Assembly (NCBI RefSeq): GCF_029962835.1
Contig: NC_080583.1
Coordinates: 71,285,158-71,349,157 of the forward strand
Origin: Magnolia sinica
Lineage: Eukaryota > Streptophyta > Magnoliopsida > Magnoliales > Magnoliaceae
DNA: 64,000 nucleotides
Direction: 5' to 3'
The notes beneath the pieces are model-generated. The model saw only the letters and a list, made by a program, of their open reading frames with translations, did no database searches and was not told the DNA's origin. The position numbers and the translations under genes were made by a program. Positions 22,058 through 34,597 of the stretch are shown in pieces (the stretch's first letter is position 1; the number at the start of each line of letters is the position of its first letter).

Positions 22058-25000
22058 ATGGGAGAGATGAGTAATCAGGTGAGTGGCTCTTTTTGTAATT
22101 TTAATGTGATTGGAGGGTTTTTATTAGGGGAAGTCTAGAAGTTTTTATATATATATATTTGGTTTTTTTTTTTTTTTTTCTTGGAAGAGATTTTGTGTAT
22201 GCAGTTTGTAGTGATGGTCGTCAGTCTCCTGCCGATTACTGGTAGTGGGCGGAACTCTATCCGCTGGATCGAGATGAGTTTTGGGAGAACCCCGTTTTGG
22301 ATTTGTGTTGGGATTTGGTGGTGATGTTCTGTGGGTGGTGGGGTTTCGAACACGTAAGCCAACGAGTCCACAGAGCCATCCCTTCGTGGTCCTGCTGTGA
22401 TTGGACGGTTGGATTGTGTGATTGTTGTTGTTTTCGGACAATGGCCCACCTTTGATGGGGTTTTGAAGGAAATCCGTTTTGGGTTAGTGTGGGATTGGGT
22501 GTGTGCCATGGACGGCAGTGGGTTGGTGAGTTCAGACATTTGTGGCTTCTACCATGTGGATGTCCCTTTTAGGTCTTCTTAAGTTTTCTGATTGGATGGT
22601 TAGGGGATTTTGAATGATTGGCATGATTTTTTCGGACAATGGCCCATGTGCAATTGGGCCTGCCTGATGAATGGCCTTTATATCTTGGTTTAACTTATTA
22701 TGTTTGTGCTTTGTGGGATAAATCTTCTATAAAGGTTTCTTTTGATTTTATTGTTTTGTTTTTGTTTTTTGTTTTAATGGTTCAGTGATGATAAAAGACT
22801 ATCTTTATGTTTTCCCCTTTATACTTCGATAGCAAAATTCATGCTAGAAAAGAAGTAAAAACTGCTCGTTTCGCAGTAGTGTTCAGCATGAGCATGGGAG
22901 TTGTGATTCGGGCCAGCATCCCATTATATAAGTGGGACTCACATTTTGGGTTTTCTGCATGACTAGTTATGCAACCCATAGGCCCCACAATTTAATTACC
23001 ATTGATCGCATCCAACTAATCATCAGACTGGTGATTTGGTCAACCTGAATGATAGTATTGATCAGATTTAGATCAACCAGCTTCTATTTATTTATTTATT
23101 TATTGAAAAGGTAACAATAACTCTATTAAAGAAAGGAAGTGACAAGCTGGCGCGATAACTACACAAGGCAAAAACAAACACGCCCCCAAAAAAAAAAAAA
23201 TTATAAAGGTGGGACTCACATTTTAGTTTTTTTTGCACTAGTTAGTGATGCAACCCATAGGCTGAGAATTAAATGACTGTTGATTGCATCCAACTTTGTT
23301 GAAATGACCCGTAACGGCACTGTACTGGACCTTTATAGGGCTGATGTATGTTTTTTCAGTTTGTTTTTTCAATACAAAAAAAGAGGCCGTAATAGCTCTT
23401 TTAACGGCTGTTACACCCCGTATTGTAAAGGTAGTGGTGGTGGCCGTTATGGCCACCGTTACTGTTATAGAATACCTTGAGTATGAGTCAAGCTATAGGT
23501 TCTAACAATATTGCTCTGCGCAATCGGGAACAAGAGGAACAAACAACCTCCAATGGGACTATTCAAATTATCCTATATGAGCCTTAATTTTTTTTTTTTA
23601 TCCTATATGAGGGCGGGATGTTCACATTGTGGATTCCGCCAAGCATGTCAAGATTGAGATTCCGGATTACGATGGTAATATGATCCCAATGTGTTTAATG
23701 GCTGGCTAAAGCCAAGTGGAAGAAACTATCAATCTATATTTTGTTGCCCTGAAACCTAAGGGCGCAGCCAAATACTGGCGGTACACTATTGAAGAAGACT
23801 TGCATTGATGTGGCTTTGAAGGTGGGACTGAAAGGGTTTTTGTTGCTGGATTATGGGATAACTTCCTTCTAGAAGCTTCTTACACCGCGGCAAGGCAATC
23901 TGATTGGGGAAGAATACACAATGTTATTATAAACTGGTTATTAGCTGCCACCTAACAACGGAGATGGGAAAGCAACAACTGACACGTTATTGCAATGGAC
24001 TAAGGTTCAATATTAAAAGGGAACTGGTCACTATTTGGCTCAATAGTGTGGACAAAGTGATTTAGAGGATGATGATCAGGAACGTAATGACGACATCGAT
24101 GCCTCAAGGAAAATTAGTTATCATTGGTGTGGTTAGGAGGATTCTCACAACATCAAAAGAGAAGGCCCAAGAAGACTGGTTGATAACTGATATCTTCCAT
24201 ATGAACATGGCCTCGCAAACTGTGGTGGGCAAGTTGAAGCTGAAGACTTGAAAGCATCCCTAACCATTAAGATTGCGTGGGTGAATGACACGTTTATCCC
24301 TACGACCAAGCGGTGCTTAGTGAACTTCCCCCTGCATCGTTACGAAGATTCACTTTGGTGTAAACATTATTCAAATGAAAGTAACATGCACACACACATA
24401 ATATTAGGGTGTCGATGGATATATGATAGTGTTTTGACTCATAAGGGTCACAAAAATATGTATAGCTTTGCATACAAAGGAAATCCCATCACTCTCAACC
24501 CTATGAGAGATGACGAACCCAAAGAGGCAAAGCCAGCTTCCACGGTGTTGAGTATTGCCTGATTCATGGAAAATATCTTTGTGCTAGGGAATCATTATTA
24601 TTAGATTTTCATATTTGAGCTTATTTTTTTTTGTTTTGTTTTGTTTTGTTTTTTATTTTTTATTTTTGAGATCTTGACTGGCAATGAATTCTATTTTTAG
24701 GTCGAGTTGGGGAGAAAGGGGAAAGATGAAAGGGAATTATTAAGATGAGGAAATTGGCTTGTTTCAGTTTCTTAAGAGCAAAACTTGTTCTGATACCAAA
24801 ATAGTGCAACTCGATCAACGAGGCAACTAAATGTAGTGAAATTCATAGTACCATATTGGAAGTTCTAATCACACGAGAAAAGATGCAATGATCGTGAGCA
24901 AGCTCGACGGTCCTCTAGTCTTATACTAGAGATCACCACTTTCCTCCCCCCGACATACTACCATAGGGAAATAAGAGAACTTGCTTAAAGAAAATATCAT

Positions 25001-28000
25001 TCAACTGTCTTATTCCACAGAGCCTATGCCTTATTTATAATGAGTGTTTACAAGGTATTTATAGCGAGTGTTTACAAGGTTTACTCTTTGGAAAAAGCTC
25101 TAGCATAATCCAAGGAATCTAAAAATAGAATTCCTTGCTAGTCTCTAAAATAAGAAAAGTCCTTAAACACAAAAATTTAATAATACTTCTTTCATAGCAT
25201 AGAGATATTTTCCTAACATATAAATATGAAAATAAATTAGGAACAAGTTAAAAAAGAAAATTGGGCCTTTTCTTATGCACAGTTGTGGAGCGGACACGGG
25301 TGGGACTGTGTGTGATCGTATTAATTAGTTTGGTGGGACCTAGTATGGATGGATGGTGGACCTAAAAATCTCCTTCAGTCGATTCCAATTTCCATCTATC
25401 TGACAGGTGGGCTTTAAATCTCCAATGGATCCCATCTGTCTGATAGGTGGGCTTTCTCCTTTTGCATATCGACCGTCGACTGTATTTTATCATTAAGCAT
25501 CCACATATGGACCATCGATTGTATTTTATCACTAAGCATCTGCATATGGAGCATTGACTGTGTTTTATCATCAAGCATCCATATGGAGCCAGCCATTGTA
25601 TGGCCAGGTATTCCTGCATTACTGCCCATTCATGAAGTCCCTCCCACTGGGCAGCTGATCTTGAAGGCCGGAGTCCACCTGCACTATTAATTGCTTCCCC
25701 AAACCAAAAGGTTGCTAGTTGGGTTGGGCATTGTAAATTCCATCTGAATTTGAACCATGCAAGGAAAACTGAAACTGCGTGAAAATTTTAAGCCCAATGA
25801 GAGATGCTCTCATTGTAGCACACAACTTGATTGCTGAGTGAGGATACTGTGAAGGTATTGGGAATTTAGGGTTTATGGTTTTGTGATTTTTGACAAACTA
25901 CTTTTGTTTGCTGAGCTTGGATAAACAGGGTGTCATTAATTGCGTTGTGTCTTTTCTGGGCCTTTCCAAGGTTGAATTGTCTTGGAGCTGCTTGGCAAGT
26001 GTTGCTATAGCTTGCCTATGAAGTTTGTTATGGTATTCTATTGAAGATGATAATAAGCAATTTTGTACCGGCTTATGGTTCCACATGAAAGGTGAATGAA
26101 GGGATCGTTTGATGATTGCTTGTAGTTGTTGAATGATCAACTGATATATTGTTGTCCATAGTACGGATGACGAATTATATGATCCTGGACCCAAGATATA
26201 CACGGCATACCTTGGTTCGTTTTAGGTTGTTGAGCCACGTTTTAGTGATCCAGAGCATTGCTGTGTTAGGCCCACTGGTGGATGGACCATGTCTGCGAGC
26301 TCTCCCAGAGTGGAAGCTCCAAGTCACTGATCATGTGCTTATTATCAGTTGAATCATGAATGTTGACCATTGTTGCATTTCTCTTCTTAACCATTCACTT
26401 CAAAGCCACAAATTTAAAGGTCGGCGTTGTTCTATTTAGAAGATTTATGGGGCATGGTCCACCAATGGTGGGATCCAGCATGCCAATGGTTTGGGTCACA
26501 GAACATCACTGCCCACTTGTACATGGTAAAATCCTGAGTATACTGTGCACATCCTCATTCAAGGATCATTTGATTTGCCACGAAATATATACAAAATATA
26601 AATCCAGATGCAATAACTTTGTTACAGTGAACTATTCATAGATTGTTTGATTCCATAAAAACATCACTATCATCATCATCATCTAAGCCTTATTCCAATT
26701 ATTTGGGGTTTGGTACATGAATCCTATTCCACCCTTCCACTCTATAAAGGCCTGTAACTTTATTTTAATATTTTAGGATAAAAATGCTTTATCCTAATCC
26801 CTAGGAGTGTTATGCACCTGACATGACTGACTGATACATGATGTTAACTCAGTCAGTTAAGCTTTGCCAATGATGGGTGACAATCAATAAAGGCATTTTG
26901 TTTTCTGCTGGTATCTGTATTTCATAGAAGCCTCTTCCTGTTTTTGACAATATTTTTGCTTCAGTTGTTTATTTTGATTTGTACTCGCTTAAACAGGTTG
27001 TTCTATTTGGGTCATTCAGTGAAGATGAAACTAGGTTATTCCAAAGGAAGTCACGGGTAAATGCTGTGCAGCCTTTGGAAAAGAAAGAGCTGCAATTTGG
27101 CTCTTTGGACTATGCTACTATAAGTTCACTAGGAAGTCGCAAGGTTCAACCCCAACAGAATGATTCTTCTTCACAGGGAACAGAAGTTCACCTGCCATCG
27201 AAGCCGGTTATGAAGGACAAAACCTTAAAGAATGAAAAAGCAACGATAGGTGAAGATTTGCAAGGGGTTTCAGGAAATGCAAAATCAAATGGGAGTATTA
27301 AGGATTGCTCTCATGATGTTCCCCCAACTGATGGGATTACTGAAAATGACAAGCCCGGTTTAGACTTGAGTTCTTTGTGTATATCTCAGAATAAAAGTGG
27401 CCCTGCAAAGCTACCAGCAAAGCCAGAACTGTATGTCATTGAGGGTGGAAATTCAGCAGAGAAAAATTTGCTCGTGGAGGGAAACTCTGTTCAGAATGAG
27501 TTCCTTGCTGATTCAACTACATTTGCATCTTTCAAAGAGACTGTTGGCAAAACAATTACCGAGCAAGATATGGCTATTAAAAATCTACTGCCACGAGGCC
27601 TAATCAACTCGGGGAATCTATGCTTCCTTAATGCAACATTGCAGGCACTTCTGTCCTGCTCGCCATTTGTTCAACTTCTGCAGGAACTAAGAACTCGTAA
27701 TATTCCCAAGGTTTCTATCTGGATGATTTCTGTTTTCCCATCTTACCTTATGTCATGAAATCTGATACATGCAATAAAATGTTAATTGATTTACCCTCCT
27801 GAGGCTCTGTATCATCTATGTCTCATCTAATTCTTGTTATGAACTTTGATTTCCTTTTTAGATTGGCTATCCAACGTTACGTGCATTTGTTGAGTTTATC
27901 TCTGACTTTGACATGCACACTGATTCAAGCTCGAAGAAGAATGAGACAGTGGTTCTTCAGTCTGGCAGACCTTTCAGCCCTGTCATGTTTGAGCCTGTTT

Positions 28001-31000
28001 TGAAAAATTTCACTCCAGACCTACCGAGTAGCATATCTGGCAGGCCAAGGTTTGTGTTTATTTTATACCATGGATTTTAAGTGCTCAGTTTTTAAAAGCA
28101 TTGTTCTTGACTTTGATGTGAAATACTTGCCATTTCATGGAATGCTTCTTAAAAGTTCTTTCTTGTACTAAAATAATATAAGATTGGCTGCAGGATTGAA
28201 CTTTTTCCAGTTCTCACTAAAACCTTGTGTTGGGGAATATCCACCATCCTGTTGATCTTCCAGTAGTCTGTTAGCTATCTAACTGCAAAATACACCACCG
28301 GCCTGTACTGGTTGAAAAATGTATAGAGGAACACTAGTGTGCAGGTGCATGCGTCATGGGGTTCCATGATGCATGTGCCAAAAACAGTTTGAATTTTGTG
28401 GAGATTTCTCCATGTCAATTCCATAATAAATCATTGCCATCCATTGTACAAGGTCTTTATGTACGTGCTCTCTCCTTTTTTTTTTTTTTTTTTTGTGGTA
28501 AAATGGCCCTTAGTAGAGAGGAATGGCAGAACAGAATTCAGGTAGTTGACCCCAAGTAATTGGGTAAGGCTTAGATAATGGTGATGATTGACAAATTTTG
28601 GTGAGGCATGATGTCATTGTCGTTGTTAGTTATTCGAGCAATAGAATTTTTGCCAAGCAATAATGAGAATCCTAGTTTGAAATATACAAAACAGGATTCT
28701 TAAAGCCAATCCTAATTAGCTGGGACAAGACCATGCTGCTATTGATGACAATAATTATGATTTAATACATGAAGAAGCTGACTCCAGATAGCTTGAACAA
28801 GGCTGTGATAATCGTGATGGTTAGATGGAAAAAAAGAGCTTAATGAATGTTATTGGGCAACACATGGAGGCTTTAATACGCACAATTATGCTGATTATGG
28901 ACATGAGCCCAACCGCACACGATTCTCAAAACTTTTATACACATGCACATGCGGTGCTATTGCTATTACATGTTTTTTTTTTTTTAATTATTATTTTTCA
29001 TGTTCTAGATGTCCTGTTGATTGCTTTAGAGTCTTACTTGACGTGGCATTATTACATTTGATGATAACTATTTTACCTGTACTGGATGTTTTGTCACCAA
29101 AATCCCAGTCCTGCTGTTTGAAATATACAAGGTTATGCATATGGCTAAAGGATTTTGTACTGAGATTACTTTCAACTAAGAGTCTCTATCTCACCAAAAA
29201 CATCTTTCAGCCTAAAATTCTTGCTATAGTGGATGATGGCATCATGGCATCCTATTCCTTTACAGACAAGAAGATGCTCAGGAGTTTCTAAGTTTTGTCA
29301 TGGACCAAATGCATGATGAATTACTGAAGTTTGAAGGTCAATTTTCGAGCTTGAATGGGGGCAAACCGTCTTTAATTTCATCTGTAGAAGATGATGATTG
29401 GGAGACTGTTGGGCCAAAGAACAAGTCTGCAGTGACAAGAACACAGACCTTCATGCCATCAGAATTAAGTAACATTTTTGGAGGACAACTAAGAAGTGTT
29501 GTAAAGGCAAGAGGTAGGCCTTTTTATATATGCATGATATCATATAAGAGTTGTGATGTATTTTTGACTGAGTTCATTTGGTTTGGTTTACTTAATCAAT
29601 TTTGTTGTGTAATTACTTTTTAATATTTGGTTTGACTTTCTTATCTATCTTTTGTGATATTTGTCAAAATAAATTTGGAGATGTAGTTGTACCATAGAGA
29701 TGTTGTCTAGCTGTTGTGGACATGGAAATTTTCAATTAATCATTGGGTCATTGGCAGGATGACCATTCAACTTGTCAGATTGGTGAGTTATACTCTCCGT
29801 TATGTATGCTTCTTCCTATAAATGGTATTGTTTTCTACCCAAGCTGAGAAACTTGGGCCAATTGCTTGAGAGTCGGAACCCTTTGATGACCAAATGTAAG
29901 TTGATAAGTACTTTCTTACACTTGCACTGCATGCGTTGCAGATTTTGAGCCGTTGATATGTAGGCAGAAACATTGATCCGGAATGCTCAAATGACTGTTG
30001 GATCTATCTGAGATGATCTTGCAAATTCTCTGTTGAGATTTGAGAGTGATTTCCTCAAATTGTCTGATGGGCCCAGAAGATAGGATTTCAGCTTTTGGGG
30101 AATAATTATGTGTTAATATGAATATGCACCTCCTATCTCCTTTTTAGATGGATATCCTAAGTTGGCGGATTTATGAAATCACATCATAAAACTACAAGAC
30201 GCATTGAATTGTGAAATAGGATAAACTATAGGCATTTAAAGAGCAAACCGCAATCTAGGTAACCTTGTTTGCGTTGAGATGTGTTTAAATTCAGAAAGGA
30301 GGGCCCACTCAAAAGCCAAAGAGGCAATTGAGCACTTAAAGAGTATCAATAGAGACCAATTTTCTCTAAAAAAGTTCTATCATTCCTATCCTGCTGAATG
30401 CCCCACAAAATATCAAATGGGAATAGATTCCAGACAAATTTTCCCCAAGTCGGAAAAGGCCCCCTCAGATCACTCAGTGATCACATCTAATACTGACCTG
30501 TTGAGAACCCATTGAACCTTGAAAATCAGAAAAAGATGCTCCCACATTGCGTTAGCTGTGTGACAATGGAGCATTTAATGGTCTGCAGCTTATTCATTTT
30601 CCCTGGGCATAACACATTCGGGATGGTAATGTTCTTCCTTTTGAGGTTATCAACTGTGAGAATTTTGTTTGCTGTGGCATTCTTCACAAATGCATGAACT
30701 GTAGGAGGAATACGAGCTTTCCACACTTTAGCACACAGATAGAGAGGGTTGATACTAGCGCAAATCCTTGGCAAAAGAGATTTGCAAGAGCAGCACCCAC
30801 TAGACTCCCACATCCAATTCTTTCTATCTTCCCTAGTTGAATCCATTTTTGTCTCATGGTACTCGTACATGAGCAAAACATGCTTACACGTCATCATAAG
30901 GTTCCTTCAAAGATCCATATTTCACGCTTTCTATCCTGCTATGATCTCCTTGTAGCATTTGACCTTAGCACCAGGGTTCGTTTCCAACGAAAATAAGATG

Positions 31001-34000
31001 CTTACAACTTAGGGAAGCAGTAGATGCTTAGAAGTTCTTCATGTTGATTGCCCTAGCAATGTATTTTTTGTGCTGTTATTTTTTAAGCATCTTTTGGTGA
31101 TTTGTTACACTTGCACTTTGTTCAGGTAACAAGCCTTCAGCTACAGTTCAGCCGTTCCTTCTGCTCCACCTTGATATTTTCCCAGAAGCTGTCCATACTA
31201 TTGAAGATGCACTTCGTCGGTTTTCTGCTCCAGAGACACTTGAAGGTTACAGAACATCACCTGGGAAGGTAATGTTTGAGATCTACCTAGTACTTAACTC
31301 TGTGTGTTTAATTCTGAGGGAAAAGTTGTAAGATGATATTTTATTCTGTATTTAATATGTTTATGAGTGGAGAGGTTGGTGAGAGAGCCAATACATTTGG
31401 AAAAGCATGAAATAATTGGCATCTGCTACAGTAAGGCCCCGTTTTGGTAGATGCCTAAAAATTGGTTCTTCTCATTTTTTTTTAGCTAACAGCAATTAGG
31501 CATTAGAAATCTTGATCTCCAATACATAATGAGTTCATGTTAGCGGTAATTAATTATCGATGAGAGATCAATATCTCTACTACATAATTACTATTAACTA
31601 AGGCCCGTTGGGATTTGTGAAAAGCATGGGAAATGAAAGTGTTTCTCAGGAAAAAACCTTATTTCCAGCATACTGTAGGGTGCATGAGAAGATAGATGGT
31701 AGCATATGTGAGGTGCCTTGCACATGTAGGTTGCACGTGTGGGGTGCAAAAGAAATGGATGGTGGTATGATGAACTCATTTTTAGGCTTCTCTACCAAAC
31801 AGGGCCTCAAAATTCCTCTAGACTCCAAGCCATTCAAAATGGTTCTGAATGTACCTGCAAAATGTCGGCATCTTTTTCATTACCATACATTGCCTGACCT
31901 AATCTGCTTCATGCTTTCACATCTTCATAAAGCTTAAAGGCTTTTCCATCAGCTTAGAATTCAATGATTCAGGACCATGTCATTTTCTGTTTCTCCTATA
32001 ACAGGAAGTCCTTAAAGACTCAAAACCAATTCAAAGCAGTTCTTGACTTCCCTACCTAATCATTTCACCAAGATGTTATAATCCCTTGGGTAGAAGAAGA
32101 TGCTTGTTGTCACATTATCCTGAAGCAATTTCCCACATGTACAAATTGGAAGAGGCATTTGAGTTTTATTAAGAGGAAACATCTTTTCACAAATGGATTC
32201 TAGTGCCTAAAGGACCTCTGATTCTTGGTATGTAAAGGCAGAGAAGTTAACAGAGGAAGACCTCAATAATGGTTTGGTAGGTTTAAGTGGTGTGGATCTT
32301 GGAACATATTCTAAGGATAGGTTGGCCTTTACGTAAAATTGATGGGCAAGGAAGGATATTGTGAAGGTACAAAATCTAGGGATAATTTTAATGTTCCAAA
32401 AAAAATAAGAAAAAGAAAATCTAGGGCTAATTTAGATGAGGGAGGTTCGACGTTGGTGTTAGAGTAATAAAGTCCCTCAATATACATTGATACACCACAC
32501 TCTGACAGCTTAAGCTTTTGGAGTAAATGGTTGTTTGACATGGTATCAGAGCAGAAAGTCATATGTTCGAATCTCAAGAGCAGCAAATATGCCTCGCTAA
32601 TATTTTATTCTCCCACGGGGGTCAGGAAAAATCAGGTCCGGCCCAGGGACCGGGAAATCAAGCCCGGCCTATTTATGGTGTGACTGTCCCTCCACCCTTC
32701 TCAATATGTTCCCGTGCGGAGTTCCCACCCCGCACGTGCAGGGGGTGTTAGAGTAATAAAGTCTCTCAATATACATTGATACACCACACTCTGACAGCTT
32801 AAGCTTTTGGAGTAAATGGTTGTTTGACAGTTGGCACCTTAAGGGCAAGTCAACACCCAAGTCCTTTGGGAACTTTTAACCTCAGATGCAGAGGATCCTT
32901 TGTCTCCATCTTCTCCGAGGGCCCATTTGGATCGTAAGTTGCTTATGATAAATTACTTATGCCTTAAGTAACTTAGTTTCTACTTATTAAGAACATAAGT
33001 TTGTTTGGTAAACAACCTACTTATCAGCTTCTCCTCTCTTTGGTCTCTCCTATGCCTCTCTTCAGCCACTTATGAAAAGTAGAAAAGCTAAAAAATTTAA
33101 CTGAAGTGATTAAGTACTTTTAAGTAAAAAATTTAACTTATTACTAATCATAAAACAAACTTGACTGAAATAAGTTTCTTATCTACCACTGTAAGTAGAA
33201 AAAGTAACTTATTTGGCGGTATCCAAATGGGCCCTTAGTGTCAGGCTGGGCAACTGATCGAGTGGTCTCCATTGTTGTCGATGAACAGATCCAATAACTG
33301 GGTAGGTCGATGATGTCGCTGTACCAGACATTTGTCCTAGCATGACACCTTTGAAAATTATCTCATAACTGGGAATGCTTAGACTGTTGATATATCTTAG
33401 CTAGCCAGCTCAAAGGCAATTGCTTGTAACAGGGATCTGTGGTCATTGCTTTGTCTTGGTTTTTTTTTTTTTTTTTCATGACAAAAAAGAGATTTGTTAC
33501 TAAAATATCATTGGCTTAAACATTTGTAGCACGTACTCTTTTAAAATAAATTGCATGGGACACCCATGCTTCTCTTGTTTTTAAATCTATGTTTATTTTC
33601 TGTGGATCACAGCAATGGAGTTGGCTATGCCGGGTTTTATGTTTCTTGTGAGGAATTGTATGATCCAGGTGCATCAGTAGTGTCCCGATGCTGTCATTTT
33701 GGCTATTCAGACCATTTATCTTTTGGACCATACCCCCATGGATAGGGGTTGCCCCAAGAATCCCTAGATCAGAAGATCCTAACCCTTTGTTCACTAGATG
33801 GCAAAGAAAAAAAAAAGGATACAGCAATGACCTGAAAAAAGCGAAAGACTGGATGGATGGCTAGGATGGGTACCATTTGATTCACTAGATGGTCAAGAGA
33901 AAAAAGAATAACCTGAAAAAAGTGAAAGACTAGATGGCTAGGATGGGTTTCATTAGGTAGTAGTTGGATCATCAAACCATGGACTCCCTGCATGTTTGCA

Positions 34001-34538
34001 ATGGTGTCTCATTCATTACAGTATACAAGTCTTTGTGCATTAGGAATCCTTATTTCCTTTTTGGGGGTTTTCCATGTGCCTTTTTCTTTTCTTTGATGCA
34101 TCCGATCAACGCTGATTGGGAGATACTGAAGGCTCCTAGTAGTTGAGGATTTTGCCTGCTGCTCTTGGGTATTAATTATCGTTGATGATGATTATTCTGT
34201 GTAGGCTGGGGTGGTGAGTGCTAGCAAGTCTGTGACGATACAGAAGCTCTCCAATATGATGATACTGCACCTGATGCGATTTGGATATGGAAGCAAAGGA
34301 AGCACCAAACTGCATAAACCTGTCCGCTTTCCCCTTGAACTGGTCCTGGGCCGTGAGTTGCTTGTCTCTCCATCTTCGGAGGTGAGATTCCATTTTACGT
34401 GCTTCTTTTCCCCACTTCTTTCTTAAATTATAAGCAAGGTATTCCATAACGATAACATTGGTTGTAACAGCCACCACCGTTATTGTTACGGTACTGGTGT
34501 AACTGCTGTTATGCTTTTTTTTTTTTAAAAAAATAAAT

Positions 34539-34597
<59 letters not shown>

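Larger units (their letters stand above)
22079..26996 (+). other. UBP24-like intron 1 (4.9 kb), transposon-laden
   Basis: The intron starts GTGAGT and ends TTAAACAG. Contents in order: T-rich start; a diverged local duplication (22940-23010 and 23205-23292, sharing GTGGGACTCACATTTT and ATGCAACCCATAGG); a MITE relative (about 23300-23475); a Ty3/gypsy fragment (23610-24562); a (TTTTG)n run near 24625-24650; a 39-bp minisatellite (25465-25586); and an RTE-LINE tail (26663-26709). Bases 24563-25395 and 25600-26660 show no gene or recognisable element. Confidence 0.85.
31269..34204 (+). other. UBP24-like intron 5
   Basis: A 2.9-kb intron, GTAATG ... TGTGTAG, phase 0. It holds a MITE (31435-31806), an intact TRIM (32457-32829) and a second MITE (32918-33235). 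Bases 31807-32456 and 33236-34204 have no gene; poly-T runs such as 33458-33477 are present. Confidence 0.85.

Noticed and set aside
24069-24562. Functional gene within UBP24 intron 1
   Set aside because: The text matches retrotransposon protease pieces in shifting frames with stops.
32541-32580. tRNA gene inside the TRIM
   Set aside because: TGGTATCAGAGC is a primer-binding site and the GTTCGAATC word lacks the rest of a tRNA fold.
32457-32829. Cassandra-type TRIM carrying 5S rRNA sequence
   Set aside because: The 84-bp terminal repeats show no 5S-like stretch, so only a generic TRIM is supported.
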